Source: Ewingella americana ATCC 33852 (GTDB lineage: Bacteria > Pseudomonadota > Gammaproteobacteria > Enterobacterales > Enterobacteriaceae). Taken from it: a stretch of 64,000 nt of DNA. This document shows, one piece after another, positions 32,625 to 40,884 of this stretch. Position numbers and translations under genes: made by a program. A model generated the notes under the pieces. It had not been told where the DNA came from, made no database searches, and was given only the letters and a program-made list of their open reading frames with translations. Location: assembly GCF_000735345.1 (NCBI RefSeq), contig NZ_JMPJ01000053.1, positions 186,001 to 250,000 on the forward strand. The letters are read 5' to 3'. Numbering within the stretch: position 1 is the first letter of the stretch; every line of letters begins with the position of its first letter.

Positions 32625-32677
32625 ATATGAAGCATATAGCCCGTGTCGAGTAAAGTTTTGCCAGTCGGAGAAGTATC

Positions 32678-34399
32678 ATGGCGGATGAAATACAGTTCCA
32701 GTCGGCAGAAGGTCATCTTCTGCGAGAAATGGCCAGCCTTCGCGATATCATTGACAACAACTCTGACTGGATCTGGGAAGTCGACACTCAGGGCAGATAC
32801 GTTTTCTCCTCCAATAAATGCCAAGAGTTTCTTGGCGTGCCGCCTGAACACGTGTTGGGCAAAACGCCGTTTGACTTCATGCCAGCTGACGAAGCCACGC
32901 GCGTTAGCGCCCAGTTCGCCGCCATTGCCGCCCGCCGTGCGCCTTTTGGTGGCTTGCTGAATAGAAATATTCGCGCCGACGGCACTGAAATTATTCTCGA
33001 AAGCAGCGGTATTCCGCTGTTTGATGCTGCCGGTGAGTTTAGAGGCTATCGGGGCATTGACCGCAACCTGACTAATCTCGATCAAGCTCCGGGCCAGCGC
33101 CTGTTCCAGCTGGAAACCATCTATTCCAACGCGCCGGTCGGCCTGTGTTTCATCGATTTGCAAATGCGTTATGTGACGGTAAATGACGCCATGGCTAACA
33201 TCATTGGCCTTCAGCCCTATGAGGCCATTGGCCGCCGAGTCGGCGTATTTCTGCCCGGCCTCGCCCCGCTGCTGACTAACGCGCTGGAACTGGCTCAGCG
33301 CAATGAAGCCACGCCCGACCGCGAGTTCTCACTGCCTGGCAACAACCAGATTTTCTTCGTAAGAATTAAAGCGGCTTATGATACGCAGAATCAGCTGAGC
33401 GGCCTTTCCGTCGCCATGACCGATATCACCAGCCTGAAACGCATGGAGCGTGCGCTGCGCGAGAGCCAAGAGCATTACCGCAATATGGTGGAGCTGAACC
33501 CGCAAATTCCGTGGACCGCCGACCCTAAAGGGTTGCTCAACGACGTCAGTTCGCGCTTCCAACGCATTACCGGCATGACCCGGCAGGACATTCTGGCTGA
33601 CAAGTGGATCCAAAGTATGCACATCGAAGACCGTCGCGGTGCGGTGCAAACCTGGGAGCAGTGCCTGAAAACCGGCGCGCCGCTGGATATCGAAGTGCGC
33701 TTTTGCCACGTCGATCGCGGCTGGAACTGGATGCGCATTCGCGCGGCGGCCAGCTATGCACCCGATGGATCTATTCAACGCTGGTACGGCACGGCAGAAG
33801 ACGTTCACGAGCGCAAACTGCTGGAGCTGAAACTGGTGAAGGCTAATCGTCGGTTGGAAATTCAGGCGCGCACCGATCCTCTTACCAAATTGCCTAACCG
33901 CCGCGAATTCAAAAAAGTGCTCAGCCACGAGTATATGCGGGCCAAGCGCAACAGCAGCCCGTTGACGGTGGTGATGATTGATATCGACTACTTCAAGAAC
34001 TTCAATGACCACTATGGCCATTTGTCCGGCGACGCCTGCTTGCGACTGGTGGCCCGTACTCTGCGAAAAGCGCTGAAACGCAATACCGACGTGATAACTC
34101 GCTTCGGTGGCGAGGAATTTGCCGCTATCCTGCCTGATACCGATTTAAAAGGTGCATGGATTGTGGCGCGCCAGATCATGGAAGCCATTGAAACGCTGGG
34201 TATTAAACATAGTTTTAGCGAGTTCAATCGGGTGACCATCAGTCAGGGCATTGCCACCTACACGCCGCGTGAAAACCCGGATATTGAAGATCAGTCGGAT
34301 ATCGTCAGCGCGGCAGACCAAGCCCTGTATATTTCCAAAAATAATGGCCGCAACCAAATTAACGCCATGCCAATCTCTGCCCGCCACAACCTGCTTTAA
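32678..34399 (+). CDS. PAS-sensor diguanylate cyclase
   Basis: The 573-residue soluble protein has three PAS-type domains (about residues 16-135, 140-255, 262-390). They contain a WIWEVDTQGRYVFSS segment and a PAC-like RWYGTAEDVHERK end. A GGDEF domain follows (395-565) with active-site GGEEF at 477-481. The product-inhibition I-site RNTD lies exactly five residues upstream (468-471). It should make cyclic di-GMP in response to a cytoplasmic signal; no membrane segment is seen. It lies between rsmF and yebV, adjacent in E. coli, so it is an insertion relative to that order. Confidence 0.92.
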   Translation: MADEIQFQSAEGHLLREMASLRDIIDNNSDWIWEVDTQGRYVFSSNKCQEFLGVPPEHVLGKTPFDFMPADEATRVSAQFAAIAARRAPFGGLLNRNIRADGTEIILESSGIPLFDAAGEFRGYRGIDRNLTNLDQAPGQRLFQLETIYSNAPVGLCFIDLQMRYVTVNDAMANIIGLQPYEAIGRRVGVFLPGLAPLLTNALELAQRNEATPDREFSLPGNNQIFFVRIKAAYDTQNQLSGLSVAMTDITSLKRMERALRESQEHYRNMVELNPQIPWTADPKGLLNDVSSRFQRITGMTRQDILADKWIQSMHIEDRRGAVQTWEQCLKTGAPLDIEVRFCHVDRGWNWMRIRAAASYAPDGSIQRWYGTAEDVHERKLLELKLVKANRRLEIQARTDPLTKLPNRREFKKVLSHEYMRAKRNSSPLTVVMIDIDYFKNFNDHYGHLSGDACLRLVARTLRKALKRNTDVITRFGGEEFAAILPDTDLKGAWIVARQIMEAIETLGIKHSFSEFNRVTISQGIATYTPRENPDIEDQSDIVSAADQALYISKNNGRNQINAMPISARHNLL

Positions 34400-34548
34400 T
34401 TAACAGATCAAAGTGTGACTCTTTACGGGATATATTTTGTCGAATGAGTCACACTTCCTCATCATTAAATTCATCATGAATTGCCAATATAATAAAACTA
34501 GTGATACCGTCCCCCGCGTAGATAAATGGATTGTTACTGCAAACGCAG

Positions 34549-34612
34549 GCAAAACCTAAACCTTACGAATTATTCACCCAAAGAATAAATTCGTGGTTTA
34601 GGTTTTTTTTTG
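34549..34612 (+). terminator. Long hairpin with T-tract, possible attenuator of the hydrolase-porin operon
   Basis: Arms AAACCTAAACC (34552-34562) and GGTTTAGGTTT (34595-34605) pair perfectly. The stem extends inward through a near-match ACGAATT-ATTC/GAATAAATTCGT and is followed by nine Ts. It lies 150 bases after the cyclase gene and 60 bases before the hydrolase ATG, so it could end the former or attenuate the latter. A 20-codon frame (34526-34588) runs into the 5' arm but lacks a clear ribosome site. Confidence 0.72.
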
Positions 34613-34671
34613 CATTTAACACTCGCGTTATTTTAATTATATATTTTGGATATGCATCAGGGACGCACTAT

Positions 34672-35478
34672 ATGAATAAATTATTTATTACCTCAACTTC
34701 AATGGCAATTTTATTATTATCACTCTCCCCCTGTCAGGCTAAAGGGTGGGAAAAAGGTAGTTTTCACTCAGAGAAAATTGATCTGCCATATCAGCTTTAT
34801 ACGCCAGAAAAGAGTTCAACGTTATTGCCTTTGGTGATCTATTTACATGGTACCGGGCAGGCAGGAAGTGACAATCAGGCGCAGCTTTACCAAGGTGAAA
34901 ATATCGGGCCAGACTACTTCACCAGCCCGGCCAGCCAGTCACATCAAGCTACTTACGTTTTAGCACCACAAACCCCGGCGGCCATTCGCTGGGCCAGCAC
35001 TAGCCTTGCTGAATATGACTTTAAGCAAACGCCCATCACCTCCTCTATGGAGAACTTACTGGCGCTGATTGATAAAACCGTGGCCCAACACCCTATCGAC
35101 AAAAACCGAATTTATCTCGCTGGCCTGTCCCGTGGCGGGCAAGGCGTTTGGTACGCGGCCCTGCTGCGCCCCGATTATTTCGCCGCCATTGTGCCGATTG
35201 CCGGTTCAGGCAGCCCAGAGTACGCACAGAAATTAATTAAGTTACCGATCTGGGTATTTCACGGCACGGACGACCAAGTGACTGATGTCAATTACAGCCG
35301 CAATATGGTCGACAGCATAATTAAACAAGGTGGCAGCACCCGCTATTTGCGTTACACCGAAATAGAAGGTGGAAATCATGAATCATCTTGGTTAACCGCA
35401 CATAAAAATAGTGAATTATGGCAGTGGGTGTCGAAGCAAAATAAAAACAATCACACTTCTCCCGCAATTACTCACTAA
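34672..35478 (+). CDS. Secreted alpha/beta hydrolase (PHB-depolymerase/esterase-like)
   Basis: The 268-residue protein starts at MNKLFITSTSMAILLLSLSPCQAKG, a good signal peptide cleaved near CQA. The alpha/beta-hydrolase core has the oxyanion segment YLHGTGQAGSDN, nucleophile GLSRGGQG, acid HGTDDQV and His in GGNHESSW. Such periplasmic esterases often deacylate sugars or polyesters. The exact substrate cannot be read. It is 27 bases upstream of an OprB-type porin and probably in one operon with it, which favours a sugar-derived substrate. An in-frame ATG at 34531 would run through the hairpin and is rejected. Confidence 0.83.
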   Translation: MNKLFITSTSMAILLLSLSPCQAKGWEKGSFHSEKIDLPYQLYTPEKSSTLLPLVIYLHGTGQAGSDNQAQLYQGENIGPDYFTSPASQSHQATYVLAPQTPAAIRWASTSLAEYDFKQTPITSSMENLLALIDKTVAQHPIDKNRIYLAGLSRGGQGVWYAALLRPDYFAAIVPIAGSGSPEYAQKLIKLPIWVFHGTDDQVTDVNYSRNMVDSIIKQGGSTRYLRYTEIEGGNHESSWLTAHKNSELWQWVSKQNKNNHTSPAITH

Positions 35479-35505
35479 TAGATTCGACTAATAAGGAAAG
35501 CCATT

Positions 35506-36906
35506 ATGTTTCTCAGGACGCATAAATTAAATGTTTTTGTACTTTGTATGACGTTCATTAATCCACTTTGTTATGCGGATGATAATGAAATTCCGGCCAT
35601 TGAAGATAAAGCCGCCAAACCTTGGGCTTCTAAAGCGCTGGGCTTTGAGCCATCTCCTCAAGAAGGGCTGTTGGGGGATTGGCTGGGAGTAAAACCTGCA
35701 TTGAAGGAGCACGGGTTCAAATACACCCTCGGCTACCTGAGTCAAAGTGCCTACAACATTGACGGAGGCTATGACCAGAGCGGCAAACTGGCATATATCG
35801 ACCAGTTTTGGCTGATGTTCAAACAAGATTTGGAAGGCCTGACCGGTATTCCCGACGCCACCATTGATGGCAATATCGTCAATCGCAACCACGACTCAAA
35901 CCTCACTCGCGACCGCACGCAAGACCCGCGCAGCGGCTTCACCGACATTGCACAGGAGAGCTGGGGTGGCGGTTCAATTACGCGCCTTGGCTGGCTGACC
36001 TTCAGCCGAAGCTTTATGGACCGCAAGCTCAGTTGGCGAGTCGGCCTGATGAATAAACAGCTCGATTTCGACCAAATTATTCCCTGCGATTTCCAGACCC
36101 TCGGCCTTTGCGGTGGCAAGTCCGCCAGCGGCGGCATGTGGTACAACTGGAACGTGCACTACTGGGGAACGTCGCTGAAGTACAAGTTTGATAGCGGGAT
36201 TACGCTAAAAACCGGTTTGTATGAACAAAACCCTGAAACCAACAGCCGGGGGCATGCGTGGAGTATCTCAACCACCGGCAGCCGTGGCGTGGTGGTTCCG
36301 TTGGAAGTTGAATGGCGCACCCGTGCCATTAATCAGCTCCCCGGCGCCTACAATCTCGGGGTGATTTACACCAATGCCAGCCAGAAAGATCGTTATAAAG
36401 GCAAGAACGGCGGCCCCGGTGCCACCGACCCCGATGGCTATGATGAGATCCAGCAGAACTGGTATCTCTACGCCGGTCTTAACCAGCAAGTGACTCAGCA
36501 CAGCACTGATGCGGACCGTGGCATGAGCGTCTACGCCAGCCTTGGGCTAGCTGACCAACGCGCTTTGCCAATGCACTACAAAACCTCCGTCGGTTTGCGC
36601 TATCGCGGGCTGTTTGATGCGCGCCCGGAAGATATGATTGGTGTGGGCATAGGGCGCTATGTCCCGGGAGACCATTTCAAAGACAATCGCCGCTACCTCA
36701 ACCAGCTGAGTGGGGTTACGGATGTTAATTCTTCACAATATCGCCCAGTGCCGGGCGTTTCATTGACCGGAGAGGTTTTCTATCGTTGGAGACCTATTCA
36801 ATGGCTTGAACTGCAACCCGGCGTGCAGTATTGGCACAATCCAGGCGGCGTTAAACAGACTTCTGACGCTTGGGTCGGTGCCTTAAAAGCCGTGGCCTAC
36901 TTCTAA
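35506..36906 (+). CDS. OprB-family carbohydrate-selective porin
   Basis: The 466-residue outer-membrane protein has a signal peptide (cleaved near LCYADD) and ends in the terminal Phe typical of beta-barrels. The OprB pattern is clear: GLLGDWLGVKPALKEHGFKYTLGY, SFMDRKLSWRVGLMNKQ, and a C-terminal QWLELQPGVQYWHNPGG followed by AVAYF. It likely admits sugars. An AAGGAAAG ribosome site precedes the ATG. It pairs with the secreted hydrolase just upstream, and no inner-membrane sugar transporter adjoins. Confidence 0.9.
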   Translation: MFLRTHKLNVFVLCMTFINPLCYADDNEIPAIEDKAAKPWASKALGFEPSPQEGLLGDWLGVKPALKEHGFKYTLGYLSQSAYNIDGGYDQSGKLAYIDQFWLMFKQDLEGLTGIPDATIDGNIVNRNHDSNLTRDRTQDPRSGFTDIAQESWGGGSITRLGWLTFSRSFMDRKLSWRVGLMNKQLDFDQIIPCDFQTLGLCGGKSASGGMWYNWNVHYWGTSLKYKFDSGITLKTGLYEQNPETNSRGHAWSISTTGSRGVVVPLEVEWRTRAINQLPGAYNLGVIYTNASQKDRYKGKNGGPGATDPDGYDEIQQNWYLYAGLNQQVTQHSTDADRGMSVYASLGLADQRALPMHYKTSVGLRYRGLFDARPEDMIGVGIGRYVPGDHFKDNRRYLNQLSGVTDVNSSQYRPVPGVSLTGEVFYRWRPIQWLELQPGVQYWHNPGGVKQTSDAWVGALKAVAYF

Positions 36907-37074
36907 CACTCCCCTAACTTGGGTCAGCCATTTGCTGGCCCAATTTGCTTTAATTTTCCCGAGCTAGAAAATTCTTATGGCGCTTTTAACGCGCTCAGCT
37001 ATTCTCAGTAAGTGGCCTTAACTGGTCATACCTCCTCTTGCGCATTCTAACCTTCACAAGTTAAGGAGTACCTT

Positions 37075-37317
37075 ATGGGGAAATCTGTTATACGAATCGG
37101 TAGTTATGAAATAGATGACGCACAGTTATCTACGCCGGAAGCCAAAGGCGGGGACAAGGTTTTCATTCCCTGCAAATCGGACCCGGATTTATGCATGCAG
37201 CTAGATGCGTGGGACGATCACACCAGCGTTCCCGCCATTCTTGATGGCCGACACTCGGTGCTGTACAAAGAAAAATACGACAAAGAAAAAGATGAATGGA
37301 TTATGCGTCTTGAATAA
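37075..37317 (+). CDS. yebV: Conserved small protein YebV
   Basis: The 80-residue product (MGKSVIRIGSYEIDDAQLS...) matches E. coli YebV (78 residues) along its length, including IPCKSDPDLCMQLDAWD, HSVLY and the end WIMRLE. Function is unknown. A strong TAAGGAG ribosome site precedes the ATG and a terminator follows. In E. coli it follows rsmF directly. Confidence 0.93.
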   Translation: MGKSVIRIGSYEIDDAQLSTPEAKGGDKVFIPCKSDPDLCMQLDAWDDHTSVPAILDGRHSVLYKEKYDKEKDEWIMRLE

Positions 37318-37353
37318 AAAACATGGCGAACGGAGTTCAGTTCGCCATGTTTC
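37318..37353 (+). terminator. yebV terminator
   Basis: A perfect 11-bp stem ACATGGCGAAC/GTTCGCCATGT begins just past the yebV stop, with flanking A and T tracts. Confidence 0.82.
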
Positions 37354-37427
37354 ATTGTTAGGACACTTAGTGACAAGCCAGAGTTAACGGCACCAGCTGT
37401 GAACGCCAAGCCATTAACGCTAAAAAG

Positions 37428-37820
37428 TTAGAAGGTTTCCACCAGCACAAACTTCATCAATAACAATGGCATGTTTGGTGAAAACAGGTCGTACTCTTCA
37501 AAGAAACGCTGATGCTCTTTACGCCAATAAGCCAGCGTTCTATCACCTTCACCCTCTTCGAAAGCATGCTGCTCAGTCACTAAATCGAATGGCACCTGCT
37601 TCACCTCAGTCAGCTTCACTGCACACACTGGGTTATTGCGGCCATCGACCACCACGAAAACCTCGCCAGCTTCTGGCTCGGGTTCATCATCCAGATTGGC
37701 GCAGGTCGCCGTCTTAACGCCATCGATAACCAGCTTCGCCAATGCATCTGCCTGAGCCTCGGTATCGCCAAAAGACCAACGCTCTGCGGCTATGTATTTT
37801 TGTGGGATTTGAGGGATCAT
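37428..37820 (-). CDS. ASCH domain-containing protein
   Basis: This 130-residue single ASCH (PUA-like) domain has AERWSFGDTEAQADALAKLVIDGVKTATC, a central EAGEVFVVVDGRNNPVCAVKLTEV and EGEGDRTLAYWRKEHQRFF. ASCH proteins bind RNA or hydrolyse modified nucleosides; E. coli YqfB is an N4-acetylcytidine amidohydrolase of related fold but smaller size. Which applies here is unknown. An AAAGGAT ribosome site precedes the ATG. It is 43 bases upstream of the WG-repeat gene end but not clearly in its operon. Confidence 0.85.
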   Translation of the reverse strand: MIPQIPQKYIAAERWSFGDTEAQADALAKLVIDGVKTATCANLDDEPEPEAGEVFVVVDGRNNPVCAVKLTEVKQVPFDLVTEQHAFEEGEGDRTLAYWRKEHQRFFEEYDLFSPNMPLLLMKFVLVETF

Positions 37821-37863
37821 GTTTTATCCTTTTCCATTAAAGGGTGCGCGTTAAACGTACACA

Positions 37864-40800
37864 TTATTTTTTACTCTCGGCTGCTGGAGCAGTGCAGGTA
37901 TTAGGAAGCTCCACCGGCCATTGGCGCGTGCTGCCTGCGCCGTACAACACGGGTATGCCACATTCGATATCCACGCGGGCTAACGGCTTGCCGGTGGTGT
38001 CTAGCATCATTGAGGTATCGCCAGTAGAGACAATAGCCACGCCGCTGTCGAAGGTAGAAACCGCGTCAAACACTGGCGGAATGACAAATTTCCCCGCCGC
38101 GTTAATAAACCCGTAGTGGTTTTCCACTTTGGCAAAGGCCAAATCATTTACCGGCAGCCCAAGGTCGGTATAGCTGACGTCAGGCAATACCTTGCCCTGC
38201 GCGTCAATCCACACTTTCTGCCCATCGTCACGGGTCAGCACTGCACGGCCGTTACTGATAACACTGGCCTTGCCCTGTACTGTCAGCGCCAACTTGCCGG
38301 TACCATCAACATAACGCGTGGTAGCCACGTCGTCTTGAGCATCGTAAGAAACTGGCATATCGCTGGCTAGCGGCCAGTGCCACTGACCAGCAGGCATGAG
38401 CGCCACCCGCGCGCCAGTGTTGTCTATCAGCTCAGTACCCTGCTCGCTGCTGCGCAAAGCACGGTCTTTCACAAAAGCTGAGCTTTCGGTTGCTAAAGCT
38501 GGCTCAATTTGCCAACTGCCCTGTGTAGAGAGATAACCCTCTTGCGGCTGGCGAGAGAGTTTTATCCAGTCGCCCACGGCGGTGATTTGCGTCTGCTGCT
38601 CATGTAACTCAATGTTCCCCTGACTGCTCAGCAGCCAAGATTGCCCACCCGCTGCCGTCGCCAGAATACGGCCATCTTTGAACTGTGTAACATCCAAACC
38701 AGTGGTCGGAGCGATACGCTGCTTGATGTCCGTCCCCATCACTGAGGCCAATACCGAGGTTTCAGGCTGGTCGGCGACAAGAGGATCGGTTAGCAACCAG
38801 AGTGCCGGATTGATTCGCTCGGCTTTGGCATATGTAGCGTCAACCACCAGCTTGCCGCTCTCATCCGCCAGCCCCCACAGGCCATTCGGCAGCTGTACTG
38901 CCGCCTGCTGCCCGGCGTAGGTGTCTACGCTTTTATAGGCTGGCGAAGAGATAACCTTCTGGGTGAGAACGTCGTAAATTCCCCACAGAGCGCCTTCAGA
39001 GGCCGTCTCGCGGAAACGGAACCAGCCGTTGCCGATAGACTCCAGCTCAAAAGCATCAGGCAGAGTGAAATGCTTGCCGCTGGTATCAATGGCGGTCAGT
39101 TTGCCATTCAAATAATCCAGCGCGTAGCCCTGTTCAAATGGCGAGATATTGTCTTCAGTCAGCGGAACACGAACTTTCCCCTGCTCATCCACAATGCCCG
39201 TGCCCTGCGCAGTTTTCACAATAAATTGCTGGGAGATATCACCTTTAGGGTCAGCAGTGACCTCGGCCGCAGCGGGCTGAATGTCCAGCCACTTGCTATC
39301 AATCTGCAATGAACCGTCGGCGCGCATAAAGCCAGCGCCGGTTTTTGAAGGTGAGTCAGGGCGAATCAGGGCGATTGGGGTAGTGTCGGAAGCCGCGTTG
39401 CCACGCAGAGGCTCAAGGCGGTAGCCTTCAAGCGCAGAATTGTTCTTCTGGCTTATCAACGCTTTGCCGCTGCTATCAACGATATTGATAACTTTTCCCT
39501 GCTCATTTTTGAGCCACAGGTTGCCGTTAATCACATCATTATCAGCAATTTGGCTCAGCCAAGCCACATTTTGCGCCCCACCAATCATGCCGCCGGAGGC
39601 CGAGATAATAGCATTCACCTTCGGCGATCCGTCTTTGACGGTCAGCAGGAAATTACCAGTATCTTGAATCAGCGGCACGCTGCCAGCAGGAAGATTTAAC
39701 GCCGCTTTTTTACCCGGCACATAGACCTCGACCGACTCTTTACCCTGAGTCGAGAGAACATAGTTACCTTGATAAATAAGCGAATTGGCTTTCTCTTCGT
39801 CGAAAGAGGCCACCACGGCGCTGCTGTTATCCAGCAGCTTTATGCCATCGGTCGCTTTTGCCAGCCAAAACGTTGGCGTCACGGCTTTTACGGAGAGATA
39901 TTTTTGCGTGTCCGGCGTGCCATCATCACGGATAAGCGTGATGCCGTCATTGCTGGTCGCTAAGGCCAGATGCTGATTATTGGCATCCAGCTGAATGTTT
40001 TTAAATTGGGGCTTGAGTCGCCATTCGAGGTTTTGGTCGGCAATGCCATAACCTTCAATGCCTCGGGCGATAAACAGTTGATTTTTGCCAAAAGGCTGCA
40101 AGATTTCCATCTTGTCACTGGCAACATGACGGGATTCGTCAGGCGCCAGCAAGACCGTTTTATAGTCCAAGCGCAGACGTGCTGGTTCACCGTCGCTCAG
40201 CGTGGCGGTATCCACCAGCTGATCCAAAGGCTGGCCGACCTGACTACCTTTGCGGTCAATAATTTGCACTTTGCCGTCGAGTGTCACCACGGCCAGACCT
40301 GACTGGGTAAAGTTCTCAGCCTGATCGAAAGTCGGTTTGATTATCCAACTACCCGTGGCGTCGATATAACCCCATTTCCCCGCTTGTTCGGCTCTCGCCG
40401 CGCCAAAGTGGAAATCACCAACGTTGTCGAACACCGGTTTGATAACCAGCTGGCCCTGAGCATCAAGGAAGCCCCAGCGATTGCCCGTTGGCGCGGCTGG
40501 TGAAGGCGAAGCTGCGGGCTGAGTTTCAGCAGCCGCTGGCTGGTCTGAAGCTTGCGCTGCTTGGCTTGCAGGCTGTGCTGGCTGAGCAGGCGCTTCAGCC
40601 GGAGTTTGCTGATCGGTAGAAGGTTGAGCAGTAGGAATTTGCGCAGCAGGCAGCTGAACCGCCGCGCGACCTTCATGCACACTGCGAATACATAAGTTTT
40701 GCGTCGCAGGTAGCGCGAGTTCGGCCTGATGTGCGCCATTCGCCGCATTCAGGTCAGCAAAACAGGCACTGCTCGGCTCGGCTAAGGCCGGGTAAGCAAA

Positions 40801-40884
40801 CCCGACCAAGGCCATCATGCCGCCAGTGCGTAATGCGCCGCGAATGGCAGCGCGCAGGGAAACACCACCAACAGGTTGGATCAT
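37864..40884 (-). CDS. Exported WG-repeat protein (second of a tandem pair)
   Basis: The 1006-residue protein starts at MIQPVGGVSLRAAIRG (40884), whose ATG overlaps the stop of the upstream WG gene. An N-terminal signal peptide (cleaved near PALA, residue 35) is followed by a Pro/Ala/Gln-rich linker (about 80-135). Repeated WG-type units fill the rest (WGFLDAQGQLVIKPVFDNVGDFHFGAARAEQAGKWGYIDATG...). The tail has PLARVDIEC...WPVELPNTC, also found in the upstream paralogue. WG repeats form beta-propeller or solenoid-like binding surfaces. No function is known for this protein. Confidence 0.85.
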   Translation of the reverse strand: MIQPVGGVSLRAAIRGALRTGGMMALVGFAYPALAEPSSACFADLNAANGAHQAELALPATQNLCIRSVHEGRAAVQLPAAQIPTAQPSTDQQTPAEAPAQPAQPASQAAQASDQPAAAETQPAASPSPAAPTGNRWGFLDAQGQLVIKPVFDNVGDFHFGAARAEQAGKWGYIDATGSWIIKPTFDQAENFTQSGLAVVTLDGKVQIIDRKGSQVGQPLDQLVDTATLSDGEPARLRLDYKTVLLAPDESRHVASDKMEILQPFGKNQLFIARGIEGYGIADQNLEWRLKPQFKNIQLDANNQHLALATSNDGITLIRDDGTPDTQKYLSVKAVTPTFWLAKATDGIKLLDNSSAVVASFDEEKANSLIYQGNYVLSTQGKESVEVYVPGKKAALNLPAGSVPLIQDTGNFLLTVKDGSPKVNAIISASGGMIGGAQNVAWLSQIADNDVINGNLWLKNEQGKVINIVDSSGKALISQKNNSALEGYRLEPLRGNAASDTTPIALIRPDSPSKTGAGFMRADGSLQIDSKWLDIQPAAAEVTADPKGDISQQFIVKTAQGTGIVDEQGKVRVPLTEDNISPFEQGYALDYLNGKLTAIDTSGKHFTLPDAFELESIGNGWFRFRETASEGALWGIYDVLTQKVISSPAYKSVDTYAGQQAAVQLPNGLWGLADESGKLVVDATYAKAERINPALWLLTDPLVADQPETSVLASVMGTDIKQRIAPTTGLDVTQFKDGRILATAAGGQSWLLSSQGNIELHEQQTQITAVGDWIKLSRQPQEGYLSTQGSWQIEPALATESSAFVKDRALRSSEQGTELIDNTGARVALMPAGQWHWPLASDMPVSYDAQDDVATTRYVDGTGKLALTVQGKASVISNGRAVLTRDDGQKVWIDAQGKVLPDVSYTDLGLPVNDLAFAKVENHYGFINAAGKFVIPPVFDAVSTFDSGVAIVSTGDTSMMLDTTGKPLARVDIECGIPVLYGAGSTRQWPVELPNTCTAPAAESKK

